In this document: positions 41,644 through 50,219 of the stretch, piece after piece
Position numbering within the stretch: the first letter of the stretch is position 1
Layout of the letters: each line of letters starts with the position of its first letter
Assembly (NCBI RefSeq): GCF_044904705.1
Contig: NZ_JADIKL010000004.1
Location: forward strand, 124,001-188,000
DNA: 64,000 nt
Direction of reading: 5' to 3'
Origin: Rhodanobacter_A agri
GTDB lineage: Bacteria > Pseudomonadota > Gammaproteobacteria > Xanthomonadales > Rhodanobacteraceae
The notes under the pieces: generated by a model
Database searches by the model: none
Told to the model about the DNA's origin: nothing
What the model saw: the letters and a program-made list of their open reading frames with translations, nothing else
Translations under genes and position numbers: made by a program

Positions 41644-41976
41644 GGCGTTCTCCTCGAAAATCCGTCGGCGCCTCGCACCCAGCGCAAAGCAGGCCGACGT
41701 GTAGTGCGTGGGGGAGCCTGGCTCCCGCGGCGCGTGGCCCGGCTCGGCCGGGGATGCGCGCGTCCACGAACCGCGAGGATAACCCGCGGCATGGCCTGCC
41801 CGGTACCCCCTGAGCCTGGCGCGGCGGGCGGCTGTCACCTTGTCCCCTCTTTTTCGATCAATGGTTTGGCCTGCGTTCGGGGCGTGGATGACGCTTGTCA
41901 CCCGCGATGGTTGACGCTGGCGACTGGGGCCGGTGACACGCCCTGCCTAGGCTGTGGAACAGGAGGAGAGACCACC
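41644..41976. promoter_or_regulatory. Divergent promoter region with repeated TGAC/GTCA motifs
   Basis: 333 bp between the aminotransferase (minus) and the ABC operon (plus). TGACGCTTGTCAC (41889-41901) is followed 23 nt on by TGACGCTGGCGAC (from 41912, counting its leading T); more GTCAC/GTGAC copies lie near 41836 and 41933. TAGGCT at 41948-41953 could be a -10 for the transporter, and AGGAGGAG precedes its ATG. The repeats are candidate sites for the NarL/DesR-type regulator of the same operon. Confidence 0.4.
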
Positions 41977-42884
<908 letters not shown>

Positions 42885-42885
<1 letters not shown>

Positions 42886-43679
42886 TGAACGCCGTTGCCG
42901 TTGTCGCCGCATCGTCGGCTACCGTCCCCGTCATGCCGCCGCGCCGCGTGCTCGGCGCCTACCTTGCCGAGGCGCGCAGCGAATGCCTGCGCTATTTGAG
43001 AGCGCCGGGCTTCTTGCTGCCGGTTCTGCTGTTCCCGGGCCTGTTCTATCTGGTGTTCGGTGTGCTGATGGGGCGATCCGAGGGAGCCGATGCGGCGCGT
43101 TACCTGTTGGCCAGCTACAGCGTCTTCGGCGTGATGAGCCCGGGCCTGTTCGGCTTCGGTGTGTCGCTGTCGCTGGAGCGCGACGGCGGGCTGCTGACCT
43201 GGAAACGTGCGCTGCCGATGCCGCCGGGCGCCTATTTGTTGGGCAAGATGCTGATGGCGATGGGGGCCGCCGCGGTGGTGGTGCTGATGCTGCTGGCGAT
43301 GGCGACGGGGCTGGGGCACGTGGCGATGACAGCTGAGCAGGCCGTCGCGTTGCTTGCCACCGGCATGCTGGGCGTGCTGCCGTTCTGCGCGCTGGGCATG
43401 CTGGTGGGCACCTTGATCAAAGGGCAGGGCGCGCCCGGCATGCTGCAGCTGGTCTATCTGCCGATGTCCTTCCTGTCCGGCCTGTGGTTCCCGTTGTCGA
43501 TGCTGCCGAAGTCGCTGCAGCAGTTCGCGCCGGTGTGGCCGAGCTATCACCTCGACCGCATCGCGCTGACCGCGGCGGGCCTCACGCATGACGCGGTGCT
43601 GCCCCATGCGCTGGTGCTGGCCGGGTTCGCCGCGATCTTCTTCGCGCTGGCGGTGCGTCGGCTGCGCCGGGTCGGCTGA
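42885..43679 (+). CDS. ABC-2 type transporter permease
   Basis: A 264-aa membrane protein with six hydrophobic segments: FLLPVLLFPGLFYLVFGVLM, YSVFGVMSPGLFGFGVSL, MLMAMGAAAVVVLMLLAMA, LLATGMLGVLPFCALGMLVG, LVYLPMSFLSGLWFPLSMLP and LVLAGFAAIFFALAV. This is the ABC-2 fold of export permeases. Coupled to the ATPase by a TGATG overlap. Substrate unknown; with DesK/DesR-like partners it may move lipids or extrude a membrane-active compound. Confidence 0.93.
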
Positions 43680-43698
43680 CTCGCAGTAGCATGCCGGC

Positions 43699-44916
43699 AT
43701 GAACGATACGAGTGCGCATTTTCCCGGCAGGCGATGGTTCGCCTGGCTAAGGCCGGCGCCAGGTTCCGCGGCGGCAACCATGCTGGCCGCGGGCCATTCG
43801 CCATGGGCTTATGCGTGGAACCTGCTGTGGTCGTTCTGGGTGTTCCTCGGCCCGCTGTTCGAGCATGTGGGGCCGGGCTTCTGGTGGTCGCTGGGGCTGG
43901 GCTATCCGCTCTTCCTGCTGATCTTCCTGCTCTCGTGGATACGGCCCACCGCCGAGGTGAACGGTTACGTGGGTGCGCTGGTGGTGTTGACCGCGTTGTC
44001 GATGCCGTTGAATCCCGCCGGGTGGACGTACGCGGTGTTCGCCTGCGCGATGGTGCCTTACCAGGGGTCGTGGCTCGCCAGCGCGATCAGGATGGCGATC
44101 ATCCAGGCGCTGCTGGTGCTCGAGGGCATCTTTCTGCACTGGCCCTGGTATGCCCACCTGATCCTGGTGGGGGTGTGCACCAGTACGGGTGTCGGCGCGC
44201 TGGCGGGACGCATCAACTGGGAGAAGAACACCCGGCTGCGCATGTCGCACGACCAGATCCGCCAGCTGGCCGCCACCGCAGAGCGCGAGCGCATCGGCCG
44301 CGACCTGCACGATCTGCTCGGCCATACGTTGTCGCTGATCACCATGAAGCTGGAACTGTCGCGCAGGCTGCTGGATCGCGATCAGGTGTCAGCGCGGCGG
44401 GAGCTGGCCGAGGCCGAGGATGTGGCGCGCCATGCACTGGCGGAGCTGCGTTCGGCGGTCACCGGCATCCGCGCCGCGGGCTTCGCGGCCGAGCTGGCCT
44501 CGGCGGCCCTGCTGCTGCGCACGTCGGGCGTACAGTTCGACCAGCACTTGCAGGCAGCCAACCTGCCCGAATCGATCGAATGCAGCCTGGCGCTGATATT
44601 GCGCGAAGCGGCGACGAACATCGCGCGGCATGCGCACGCCACGCGGGCCAAGGTATCGCTCACCCGTTCGGGCGATGGCTTGCGGTTGCGCATCGAGGAC
44701 GACGGTCGCGGCGGCGTCCGCACGGCCGGCAACGGCCTGAGCGGCATGCAGGAGCGCGTGCAGGCGCTCGGTGGCAGCTTGCAACTGGATTCGCCACCCG
44801 GCCATGGCACGCGGCTGGACATCGTGGTGCCGCTGGCGGCGCAAGCCGCTGTGCGTGACGCGGACCCGCCGCGCCCCCACGTGCTGCCCCCTGCGCAGGC
44901 CCGGCACGCCACATGA
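43699..44916 (+). CDS. DesK-type sensor histidine kinase (first of two)
   Basis: 405 aa. The N-terminal part (about 35-165) holds four to five membrane helices without an extracellular domain, as in thermosensor DesK. A short coiled linker (NWEKNTRLRMSHDQIRQLAATAERERIG) leads to HisKA_3 with phosphoacceptor His204 in RDLHDLLGHTLSLITMK, and an HATPase_c domain with LREAATNIARHAHAT (N box), DDGRGG (G1) and GNGLSGMQERV. The last 20 residues are Pro-rich. It starts 19 nt after the permease; its stop overlaps the next kinase (ATGA). Confidence 0.93.
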   Translation: MNDTSAHFPGRRWFAWLRPAPGSAAATMLAAGHSPWAYAWNLLWSFWVFLGPLFEHVGPGFWWSLGLGYPLFLLIFLLSWIRPTAEVNGYVGALVVLTALSMPLNPAGWTYAVFACAMVPYQGSWLASAIRMAIIQALLVLEGIFLHWPWYAHLILVGVCTSTGVGALAGRINWEKNTRLRMSHDQIRQLAATAERERIGRDLHDLLGHTLSLITMKLELSRRLLDRDQVSARRELAEAEDVARHALAELRSAVTGIRAAGFAAELASAALLLRTSGVQFDQHLQAANLPESIECSLALILREAATNIARHAHATRAKVSLTRSGDGLRLRIEDDGRGGVRTAGNGLSGMQERVQALGGSLQLDSPPGHGTRLDIVVPLAAQAAVRDADPPRPHVLPPAQARHAT

Positions 44917-46121
44917 GCGCGGCATCCATCGTCCGCTGGTTTACGCCCGCCCCGGACTCCGGAGTGGCCGACGATCTCCGGCGCGGCAAGTCGCCGTGGG
45001 CCGACAGCGTGCATCTGCTGTGGTCGCTGTGGATTTTCGTCACGCCGCTGTTCGACAACGGTGTCCATGGATACACCCGGACCTGGCTGTGGTTCACGCT
45101 CGGTTCCTATCCGTTGTTCCTGCTGCTTTTCGCCAAGATCCAGCTGGCGCCGCAACGCACGGCGTACCTCTACGCCTGGGCCATGGCGGTGCTGTGTTTT
45201 GCCTTGCTGCGCTGGTATCCGAGCGGCCTCAGCTATTTCGTCTACGCCTGCGTGATGCTGAATCACTGCCGGATGCCCTTGCGCACTCAGCTGGTCCAAT
45301 TGGTGCTGCTCAACGCGGCGATGCTGGGGCTGGCATGGTGGATCGGCTACCCGACCAGCGTCCTGGTGATCATGCCGGCCTCGGTCATCGTGATCAGCGT
45401 GATCATGCTGGTCGAGCGCATCAACAAGGAAAAAGACGCCGCCCTGCGGCTGTCGCAGGACGAGGTACGCCGGCTGGCGGTGCTCGCCGAGCGCGAGCGC
45501 ATCGGCCGAGATCTGCACGATCTGCTCGGCCACACGTTGTCGCTGGTGACGCTGAAGTCCGAACTGGCGCGCAAGCTGGCGCTGGCCGATCCGCCGCGCG
45601 CGCAGCGCGAGATGGAAGAGGTGGAGCGGGTGTCGCGCCATGCGCTGGCTGAGGTGCGCGCCGCGGTCACCGGCATGCGGCGCAGCGATCTGGCGGCGGA
45701 GCTGGTCTCGGCGCGGCTGATGCTGGAAGCGTCGAATATCGCCTTCGACACCGTAATGCCCGCAGTGCTCGATCTGTCCGCGGAGATCGAGGCGTCGCTG
45801 GCGCTGGTGCTGCGCGAAGCGGTCACCAACATTCATCGCCACGCACGCGCCACGGTGGCCTGCGTGGTTTTCTCCCGCGAAACGGAAAGCTTCCACATGC
45901 GCATCAGCGACAACGGACGCGGCGGACTCGCCGCCCACGGCAACGGCATCAGCGGCATGCGCGAGCGGGTGCGCGCGCTGGGCGGCACGCTCGCCATCGA
46001 CTCGCCGGCACGGCGCGGCACCACGCTCGATGTTGAAGTGCCCGTGCGCACCGCGTCGAAGTCTGCCGCTGCGGGTATGCGCCTGGCGCCGGCGCTGGCG
46101 GGCCTGGAGGGCGGCGCATGA
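44913..46121 (+). CDS. DesK-type sensor histidine kinase (second of two)
   Basis: 402 aa, built like the preceding gene: membrane helices at about 30-160, a linker INKEKDAALRLSQDEVRRLAVLAERERIG, His202 in RDLHDLLGHTLSLVTLK, and HATPase with LREAVTNIHRHARATV, DNGRGG and GNGISGMRERV. The two kinases are clearly paralogous but diverged, mostly in the membrane part. They probably arose by tandem duplication and may form heterodimers or sense two inputs for one regulator. ATGA overlaps join it to both neighbours. Confidence 0.93.
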   Translation: MSAASIVRWFTPAPDSGVADDLRRGKSPWADSVHLLWSLWIFVTPLFDNGVHGYTRTWLWFTLGSYPLFLLLFAKIQLAPQRTAYLYAWAMAVLCFALLRWYPSGLSYFVYACVMLNHCRMPLRTQLVQLVLLNAAMLGLAWWIGYPTSVLVIMPASVIVISVIMLVERINKEKDAALRLSQDEVRRLAVLAERERIGRDLHDLLGHTLSLVTLKSELARKLALADPPRAQREMEEVERVSRHALAEVRAAVTGMRRSDLAAELVSARLMLEASNIAFDTVMPAVLDLSAEIEASLALVLREAVTNIHRHARATVACVVFSRETESFHMRISDNGRGGLAAHGNGISGMRERVRALGGTLAIDSPARRGTTLDVEVPVRTASKSAAAGMRLAPALAGLEGGA

Positions 46122-46720
46122 TCCGTGTGTTGCTGGCCGAGGACCAGGCCATGGTGCGCGGCGCGCTGACGGCGCTGCTGAATCTCGAATCCGACATCGA
46201 AGTGCTGGGCTCGGCTTGCGATGGCGAGGCGGCCTGGCGCGAGCTGCAGCGGCTGAAGCCCGACGTGCTGGTCACCGACATCGAGATGCCCGGCCTCACC
46301 GGGCTGGAGCTGGCGCAGCGCATCCAGCGCCACGAGCTACCGATCAAGGTGATCATCGTGACCACTTTCGCGCGCCCCGGCTTCCTGCGCCGCGCGTTGG
46401 ATGCGGGCGTGTCCGGTTACTTGCTCAAGGATGCACCGGCGGAGAATCTCGCCGAGGCCTTGCGTACCGTACACCGCGGCGGCCGTGCGATCGATCCGCA
46501 GCTGGCACTGGAGGCGTGGTCGGAGGCCGATCCACTGAACGACCGCGAGCGCCAGGTGCTGCGCCTGGCCGGCGAAGGCCACTCCGCGGGCGACATCGCC
46601 ACGCAGCTGAATCTTTCGCACGGTACTGTGCGGAACTATCTGTCCGAGGCGATCGGCAAGCTCGGCGTGGCGAATCGCATCGAGGCGTATCGCCTCGCGC
46701 GGCAGAAAGGCTGGCTCTAA
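46118..46720 (+). CDS. NarL/DesR-family response regulator
   Basis: 200 aa. Receiver domain (1-120) with the acidic pair in LLAEDQ, phosphoacceptor Asp54 in LVTDIEMPG, Thr in IIVTTF and a conserved Lys in YLLKDAP. The LuxR-type helix-turn-helix (about 135-195) reads LNDRERQVLRLAGEGHSAGDIATQLNLS, then VRNYLSEAIGKLG. It is the only regulator for the two kinases before it. It should bind near the operon promoter, perhaps at the TGAC repeats around 41889-41924. Its stop overlaps by 4 nt the stop of the convergent PH-domain gene. Confidence 0.95.
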   Translation: MIRVLLAEDQAMVRGALTALLNLESDIEVLGSACDGEAAWRELQRLKPDVLVTDIEMPGLTGLELAQRIQRHELPIKVIIVTTFARPGFLRRALDAGVSGYLLKDAPAENLAEALRTVHRGGRAIDPQLALEAWSEADPLNDRERQVLRLAGEGHSAGDIATQLNLSHGTVRNYLSEAIGKLGVANRIEAYRLARQKGWL

Positions 46721-47262
46721 CGACTTTGCCGCCAGCGCGGCAGCGGTTTCTTGCTGCCGGGGGCGGCTGCGCTGGGTTGTAACGCACGCACGAAGCTGGC
46801 TGGATCGGCCGGAGACAGCACTACAGTGCACGCGGCTCCCCGCAGCACTACGGCACATTGCCAGTCGGTGACGAAGGCGCGGTATCGCCCCAGTTTGGCG
46901 TTGCGGAACCAGCCGCTGAAAGAGAACAGGCCGCCGTTGCCGAACAAGCGGATCGAGCCGGCGCCGGCCTCGGGATCGGTGGCGGCCTCGCGCAGCTCGC
47001 CCAGCGTCACCCGGGTGGTCCAGAACAAGCGGCGCACATGCAGGGCGCCGTCACGCAACTCGTAACCGCGTACCACGAAGAGCACGGCGGCCAGCAGGAT
47101 CAGCAGCGGCCAGGCAAATACCACCTCGTGCAAGAGCGTCGGCACTCGCACCGGCATGACGAATGCGAACAGCAGGGATATTCCCAGCAGAAGCAGGGTG
47201 ACGACGATCGAGATGCCCTTGAGGAAACCGCTCCAGGGTGCGGCGGGGTAGCGTGGATTCAT
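46717..47262 (-). CDS. Small membrane protein with bacterial PH-like domain
   Basis: 181 aa from ATG 47262; the longer frame has no support. Two membrane helices (GISIVVTLLLLGISLLFAFVM and VFAWPLLILLAAVLFVV) are followed by a C-terminal domain reading YELRDGALHVRRLFWTTRVTLGELREA, SIRLFGNGGLFSFSGWFRNAKLGRYRAFVTD and CTVVLSPADPASFVRAL, the pattern of PH_6-type domains. Function unknown; such proteins are usually anchored with the PH domain in the cytoplasm. It is divergent from queA. Confidence 0.75.
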   Translation of the reverse strand: MNPRYPAAPWSGFLKGISIVVTLLLLGISLLFAFVMPVRVPTLLHEVVFAWPLLILLAAVLFVVRGYELRDGALHVRRLFWTTRVTLGELREAATDPEAGAGSIRLFGNGGLFSFSGWFRNAKLGRYRAFVTDWQCAVVLRGAACTVVLSPADPASFVRALQPSAAAPGSKKPLPRWRQSR

Positions 47263-47327
47263 GGGCCGGATTCTGGCCGTTGCCTGCAGCGGGGACAAGA
47301 TGAACGACCGGACATCCGGGCTTGCGC

Positions 47328-47333
47328 GATAAT
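47328..47333 (+). promoter_or_regulatory. -10 element before queA
   Basis: GATAAT within TGCGCGATAATGTGG, 42 nt before the queA TTG start. The same TGCGATAATG core occurs before tgt at 48455-48464. No good -35 was seen. Confidence 0.35.
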
Positions 47334-47375
47334 GTGGCGCTACCCATTGCATTCACTCCGTTGCCGAGCCCCTCC

Positions 47376-48407
47376 TTGAAGAAGTCCGATTTCGATTTCG
47401 ACCTGCCGCATGAACTGATCGCCCAAGTGCCGTTGCCCGAGCGCTCGGCCAGTCGCCTGCTGTTGCTGGATGTGGCTGCCGGCAGTCGGCAGGATCGGAT
47501 GTTCCGCGAGCTGCCCGGGTTCCTGCAGCCTGGCGACCTGCTGGTGTTCAACGACACTCGCGTGCTGCCGGCGCGCCTGTATGGGCGCAAGGAGAGCGGC
47601 GGCGCGGTGGAGATACTGATCGAACGCGTCACCGGTGCGCACGAGGCCACCGTGCAGTTGGGCGTGAGCAAGAAGCCGAAGGAAGGCTCACGGATCGAGC
47701 TGGCGGATGGCAGCCATGCGGTGGTGCTGGGGCGCGACGAGAGTTTCTTCCGCCTGCGCTTCGAGGCGCCCGAACCGTTGGAGCGGCTGTTGCTCAAACT
47801 CGGCGAGATGCCGCTGCCGCCCTACATCGAACGGCATGCCGACGCCGCCGATCTGGAACGCTACCAGACCGTCTATGCACGCGAACCCGGGGCGGTGGCC
47901 GCGCCGACCGCGGGACTGCATTTCGACGAGTCGCTGCTGGCCGAGCTGCGCGGGCGTGGCGTGGATTTCGGCTATGTCACCCTGCATGTGGGGGCGGGTA
48001 CCTTCCAACCGGTGCGGGTTGAGGACATCAGCGAGCACCACATGCACCGCGAGTGGCTCAACGTGGGCGCGAGCCTGGTCGAGCAGATCCGCCGCACCCG
48101 CGCCGCCGGAGGGCGGGTGATCGCGGTGGGCACCACCGTGGTGCGCGCTCTGGAAAGCGCCACTGTGGACGGTGAGCTGCATCCGTTCGCGGGCGAAACC
48201 CAGATCTTTATCTTCCCTGGCTATCGCATCACCAGCATCGACGGCCTGATCACCAACTTCCACTTGCCGCAATCGACCCTGCTGATGCTGGTGTCGGCGC
48301 TGGCCGGGCGCGAGTACGTGCTGGACGCCTACCGGCATGCGGTGGAGCAGCGCTACCGCTTCTTCTCCTACGGCGATGCGATGCTGATCCTGCCCCAGGG
48401 TGCTTGA
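47376..48407 (+). CDS. queA: S-adenosylmethionine:tRNA ribosyltransferase-isomerase (TTG start)
   Basis: 343 aa. It transfers the ribosyl part of SAM to 7-aminomethyl-7-deazaguanine in tRNA to make epoxyqueuosine. KKSDFDFDLPHELIAQVPLPERSASRLLLLD is the family start, placing initiation at TTG 47376; the frame opens at 47322, but the putative -10 at 47328 makes that unlikely. Other motifs: FNDTRVLPARLYGRK, GAVAAPTAGLHF, LHVGAGTFQPVR, GTTVVRALES and NFHLPQSTLLMLVSALAG. It is followed by a REP-like hairpin and tgt, the enzyme acting before it in queuosine synthesis. Confidence 0.94.
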   Translation: MKKSDFDFDLPHELIAQVPLPERSASRLLLLDVAAGSRQDRMFRELPGFLQPGDLLVFNDTRVLPARLYGRKESGGAVEILIERVTGAHEATVQLGVSKKPKEGSRIELADGSHAVVLGRDESFFRLRFEAPEPLERLLLKLGEMPLPPYIERHADAADLERYQTVYAREPGAVAAPTAGLHFDESLLAELRGRGVDFGYVTLHVGAGTFQPVRVEDISEHHMHREWLNVGASLVEQIRRTRAAGGRVIAVGTTVVRALESATVDGELHPFAGETQIFIFPGYRITSIDGLITNFHLPQSTLLMLVSALAGREYVLDAYRHAVEQRYRFFSYGDAMLILPQGA

Positions 48408-48414
48408 GCATCTG

Positions 48415-48440
48415 CCCCTCTCCCGCCAGCGGGAGAGGGG
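48415..48440. repeat. REP-like hairpin between queA and tgt
   Basis: CCCCTCTCCCGC (48415-48426) pairs perfectly with GCGGGAGAGGGG (48429-48440) around CA, 7 nt after the queA stop. Same family as the block at 6767-6896. It may also protect the queA mRNA 3' end. Confidence 0.7.
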
Positions 48441-48457
48441 AGAAGGCCGGGACCTGC

Positions 48458-48463
48458 GATAAT
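48458..48463 (+). promoter_or_regulatory. -10 element of tgt, possibly leaderless
   Basis: GATAAT ends 6 nt before the tgt ATG, so a transcript would start at or within a base or two of the ATG. This would be a leaderless mRNA unless tgt is only read through from queA. Confidence 0.35.
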
Positions 48464-48469
48464 GGCGGG

Positions 48470-49600
48470 ATGACTTCCCTGAATTTCGACCTTCTCGCCA
48501 CCGATGGCGCAGCCCGCCGCGGCCGTCTTTCCTTCCCGCGCGGCACGGTGGAAACACCGGCCTTCATGCCGGTGGGCACCTATGGCTCGGTGAAGGCGAT
48601 GACGCCGCGCGACGTGCGCGAGACCGGCGCCGAGATCATCCTGGGCAACACCTTCCACCTGTTCCTGCGGCCCGGGCTGGAGATCGTCGAGCAGTTCGGC
48701 GGCCTGCACCGCTTCATCGGCTGGGACAAGCCCATCCTCACCGACTCGGGCGGCTTTCAGGTGTTCTCGCTGGCGCACCGGCGCAAGCTCACAGAGGAAG
48801 GTGTGACCTTTGCCTCGCCGGTCGATGGCTCCAAGGTGTTCCTGTCGCCCGAAGTGTCGATGAAGATCCAGCGTGTACTGGATTCGGACATCGCGATGAT
48901 CTTCGACGAGTGCACGCCGTACCCGGCCACCGAGAAGGTCGCCTCCGATTCGATGGAACTGAGCCTGCGCTGGGCCGAGCGTTCGCGCCAGGCGTTCGAC
49001 GACCTGAAGAACCCGAACAACCTGTTCGGCATCGTCCAGGGCAGCGTGTACGAGCCGCTGCGCCGGCGCTCGGCCGAACGTCTGGTGGAGATCGGTTTCG
49101 ACGGCTACGCGGTGGGCGGCCTCGCCGTGGGCGAGCCGGAAGAGGCGCGCAACCACACGCTGGATTTCACCGTGGGCCTGCTGCCGCGGGACAAGCCGCG
49201 CTATCTGATGGGTGTGGGCCGGCCCGAGGACATCGTGGCGGCGGTGTGCCGCGGCATCGACATGTTCGACTGTGTGATGCCCACCCGCAACGCGCGCAAC
49301 GGTTTCCTGTTCACCGCCGAGGGCACGCTGCGCATCCGCAATGCGAAGTACGCCGCCGATACCCGGGTGATCGAGGAGGGCTGCGACTGCCATGCCTGCG
49401 CCAATGGCTTCAGCCGTGCCTACCTGCGCCACCTCGACCGCTGCAACGAAATCCTCGGCAGCCAGCTCGCCACCATGCACAACCTGCGTCACTACCAGCG
49501 GTTGATGGCGGGCTTGCGTGAGGCGATCGCGGCGGGCCGGTTGCAGGATTTCGTGGCCGCATTCCATGCGCGCAGGCAGGGTGCCGCGGTCGAGGCTTGA
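48470..49600 (+). CDS. tgt: tRNA-guanine transglycosylase
   Basis: 376 aa. It exchanges guanine 34 of Asn/Asp/His/Tyr tRNAs for preQ1. MTSLNFDLLATDGAARRGRL begins the TIM barrel; DSGGFQVFSLAHRRKLTEEGV contains the general base Asp, FDCVMPTRNARNG the nucleophile Asp, and CDCHACANGFSRAYLRHL the zinc site (three Cys, His). The start at 48470 is set by homology; the frame extends to 48404 through the hairpin. It works with QueA encoded just upstream. Confidence 0.96.
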   Translation: MTSLNFDLLATDGAARRGRLSFPRGTVETPAFMPVGTYGSVKAMTPRDVRETGAEIILGNTFHLFLRPGLEIVEQFGGLHRFIGWDKPILTDSGGFQVFSLAHRRKLTEEGVTFASPVDGSKVFLSPEVSMKIQRVLDSDIAMIFDECTPYPATEKVASDSMELSLRWAERSRQAFDDLKNPNNLFGIVQGSVYEPLRRRSAERLVEIGFDGYAVGGLAVGEPEEARNHTLDFTVGLLPRDKPRYLMGVGRPEDIVAAVCRGIDMFDCVMPTRNARNGFLFTAEGTLRIRNAKYAADTRVIEEGCDCHACANGFSRAYLRHLDRCNEILGSQLATMHNLRHYQRLMAGLREAIAAGRLQDFVAAFHARRQGAAVEA

Positions 49601-49786
49601 GATCCCGCCGCCATCCGCGGGCCTTCGGCCTTGCAAAGCGTGACGGGCGCCCTGACTGCATCCGGGGGCCGGGCGGGGGTGTCCGGCGCACCGTGCGGTG
49701 GATGGGAACGCATGGCATAATCCATGGTCTTTTATCGGGCGTTCAGCAGAAATTCCTGCTGGCGCCACTACTTGCGAGACGAACCG
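49601..49786. promoter_or_regulatory. Upstream region of yajC with extended -10
   Basis: 186 bp between tgt and yajC. TGGCATAAT (49713-49721) fits an extended -10 (TGnTATAAT). It may drive yajC-secD-secF. No terminator for tgt is evident. Confidence 0.4.
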
Positions 49787-50116
49787 ATGAGTCTTCCGAT
49801 GTCTATCACGCTGGCCCAGGCCGCTCCGGCGGCCCAGGGCGGCGGCATTTCCATGATCATCATGATGGTCGTGCTGTTCGGCCTGATGTACTTCATGATG
49901 ATCCGCCCGCAGATGAAGCGGCAGAAGGAGCATCGCACCATGGTCTCCGCCCTCGCCAAGGGCGACGAGGTGGTGACCAACGGCGGCCTCGCCGGCCGCG
50001 TGGACGATGTGGGCGAAACCTTCATCACGATCGAGATCGCGCCGAACGTGAAGGTGAAGCTGCAGAAGGGTGCGGTGTCCCAGGTGCTGCCCAAGGGCTC
50101 GCTGAAGTCCTCCTGA
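49787..50116 (+). CDS. yajC: Sec translocon accessory protein YajC
   Basis: 109 aa. One membrane helix, GISMIIMMVVLFGLMYFMMI, followed by RPQMKRQKEHRTMVSALAKGDEVVTNGGLAGRV and a small beta domain ending VLPKGS, matching YajC. It associates with SecDF at the inner membrane. ATG 49787 is preferred over in-frame 49724 because the extra residues are Arg/Trp-rich and unlike the family. It precedes secD by 103 nt. Confidence 0.95.
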   Translation: MSLPMSITLAQAAPAAQGGGISMIIMMVVLFGLMYFMMIRPQMKRQKEHRTMVSALAKGDEVVTNGGLAGRVDDVGETFITIEIAPNVKVKLQKGAVSQVLPKGSLKSS

Positions 50117-50159
50117 TCCGGTGCGCGCCGGGGCAGGGCATTTCTTATATTTGTGAAGT

Positions 50160-50177
50160 GCGGCCATCGATGGCCGC
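50160..50177 (+). promoter_or_regulatory. 18-bp palindrome between yajC and secD
   Basis: GCGGCCATCGATGGCCGC is fully self-complementary; as RNA it would need to open at the centre. CTTCT follows, so it is at best a weak terminator or a processing hairpin within the operon. Confidence 0.4.
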
Positions 50178-50219
50178 TTCTCGACGTTCGCGATCATGGA
50201 TGATTGCAAAGGATCATAG

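Noticed and set aside
39523..41976. Long plus-strand frame running into the ABC ATPase
   Set aside because: The part before 41977 is antisense to psiF and the aminotransferase; the ATPase begins at ATG 41977 with AGGAGGAG.
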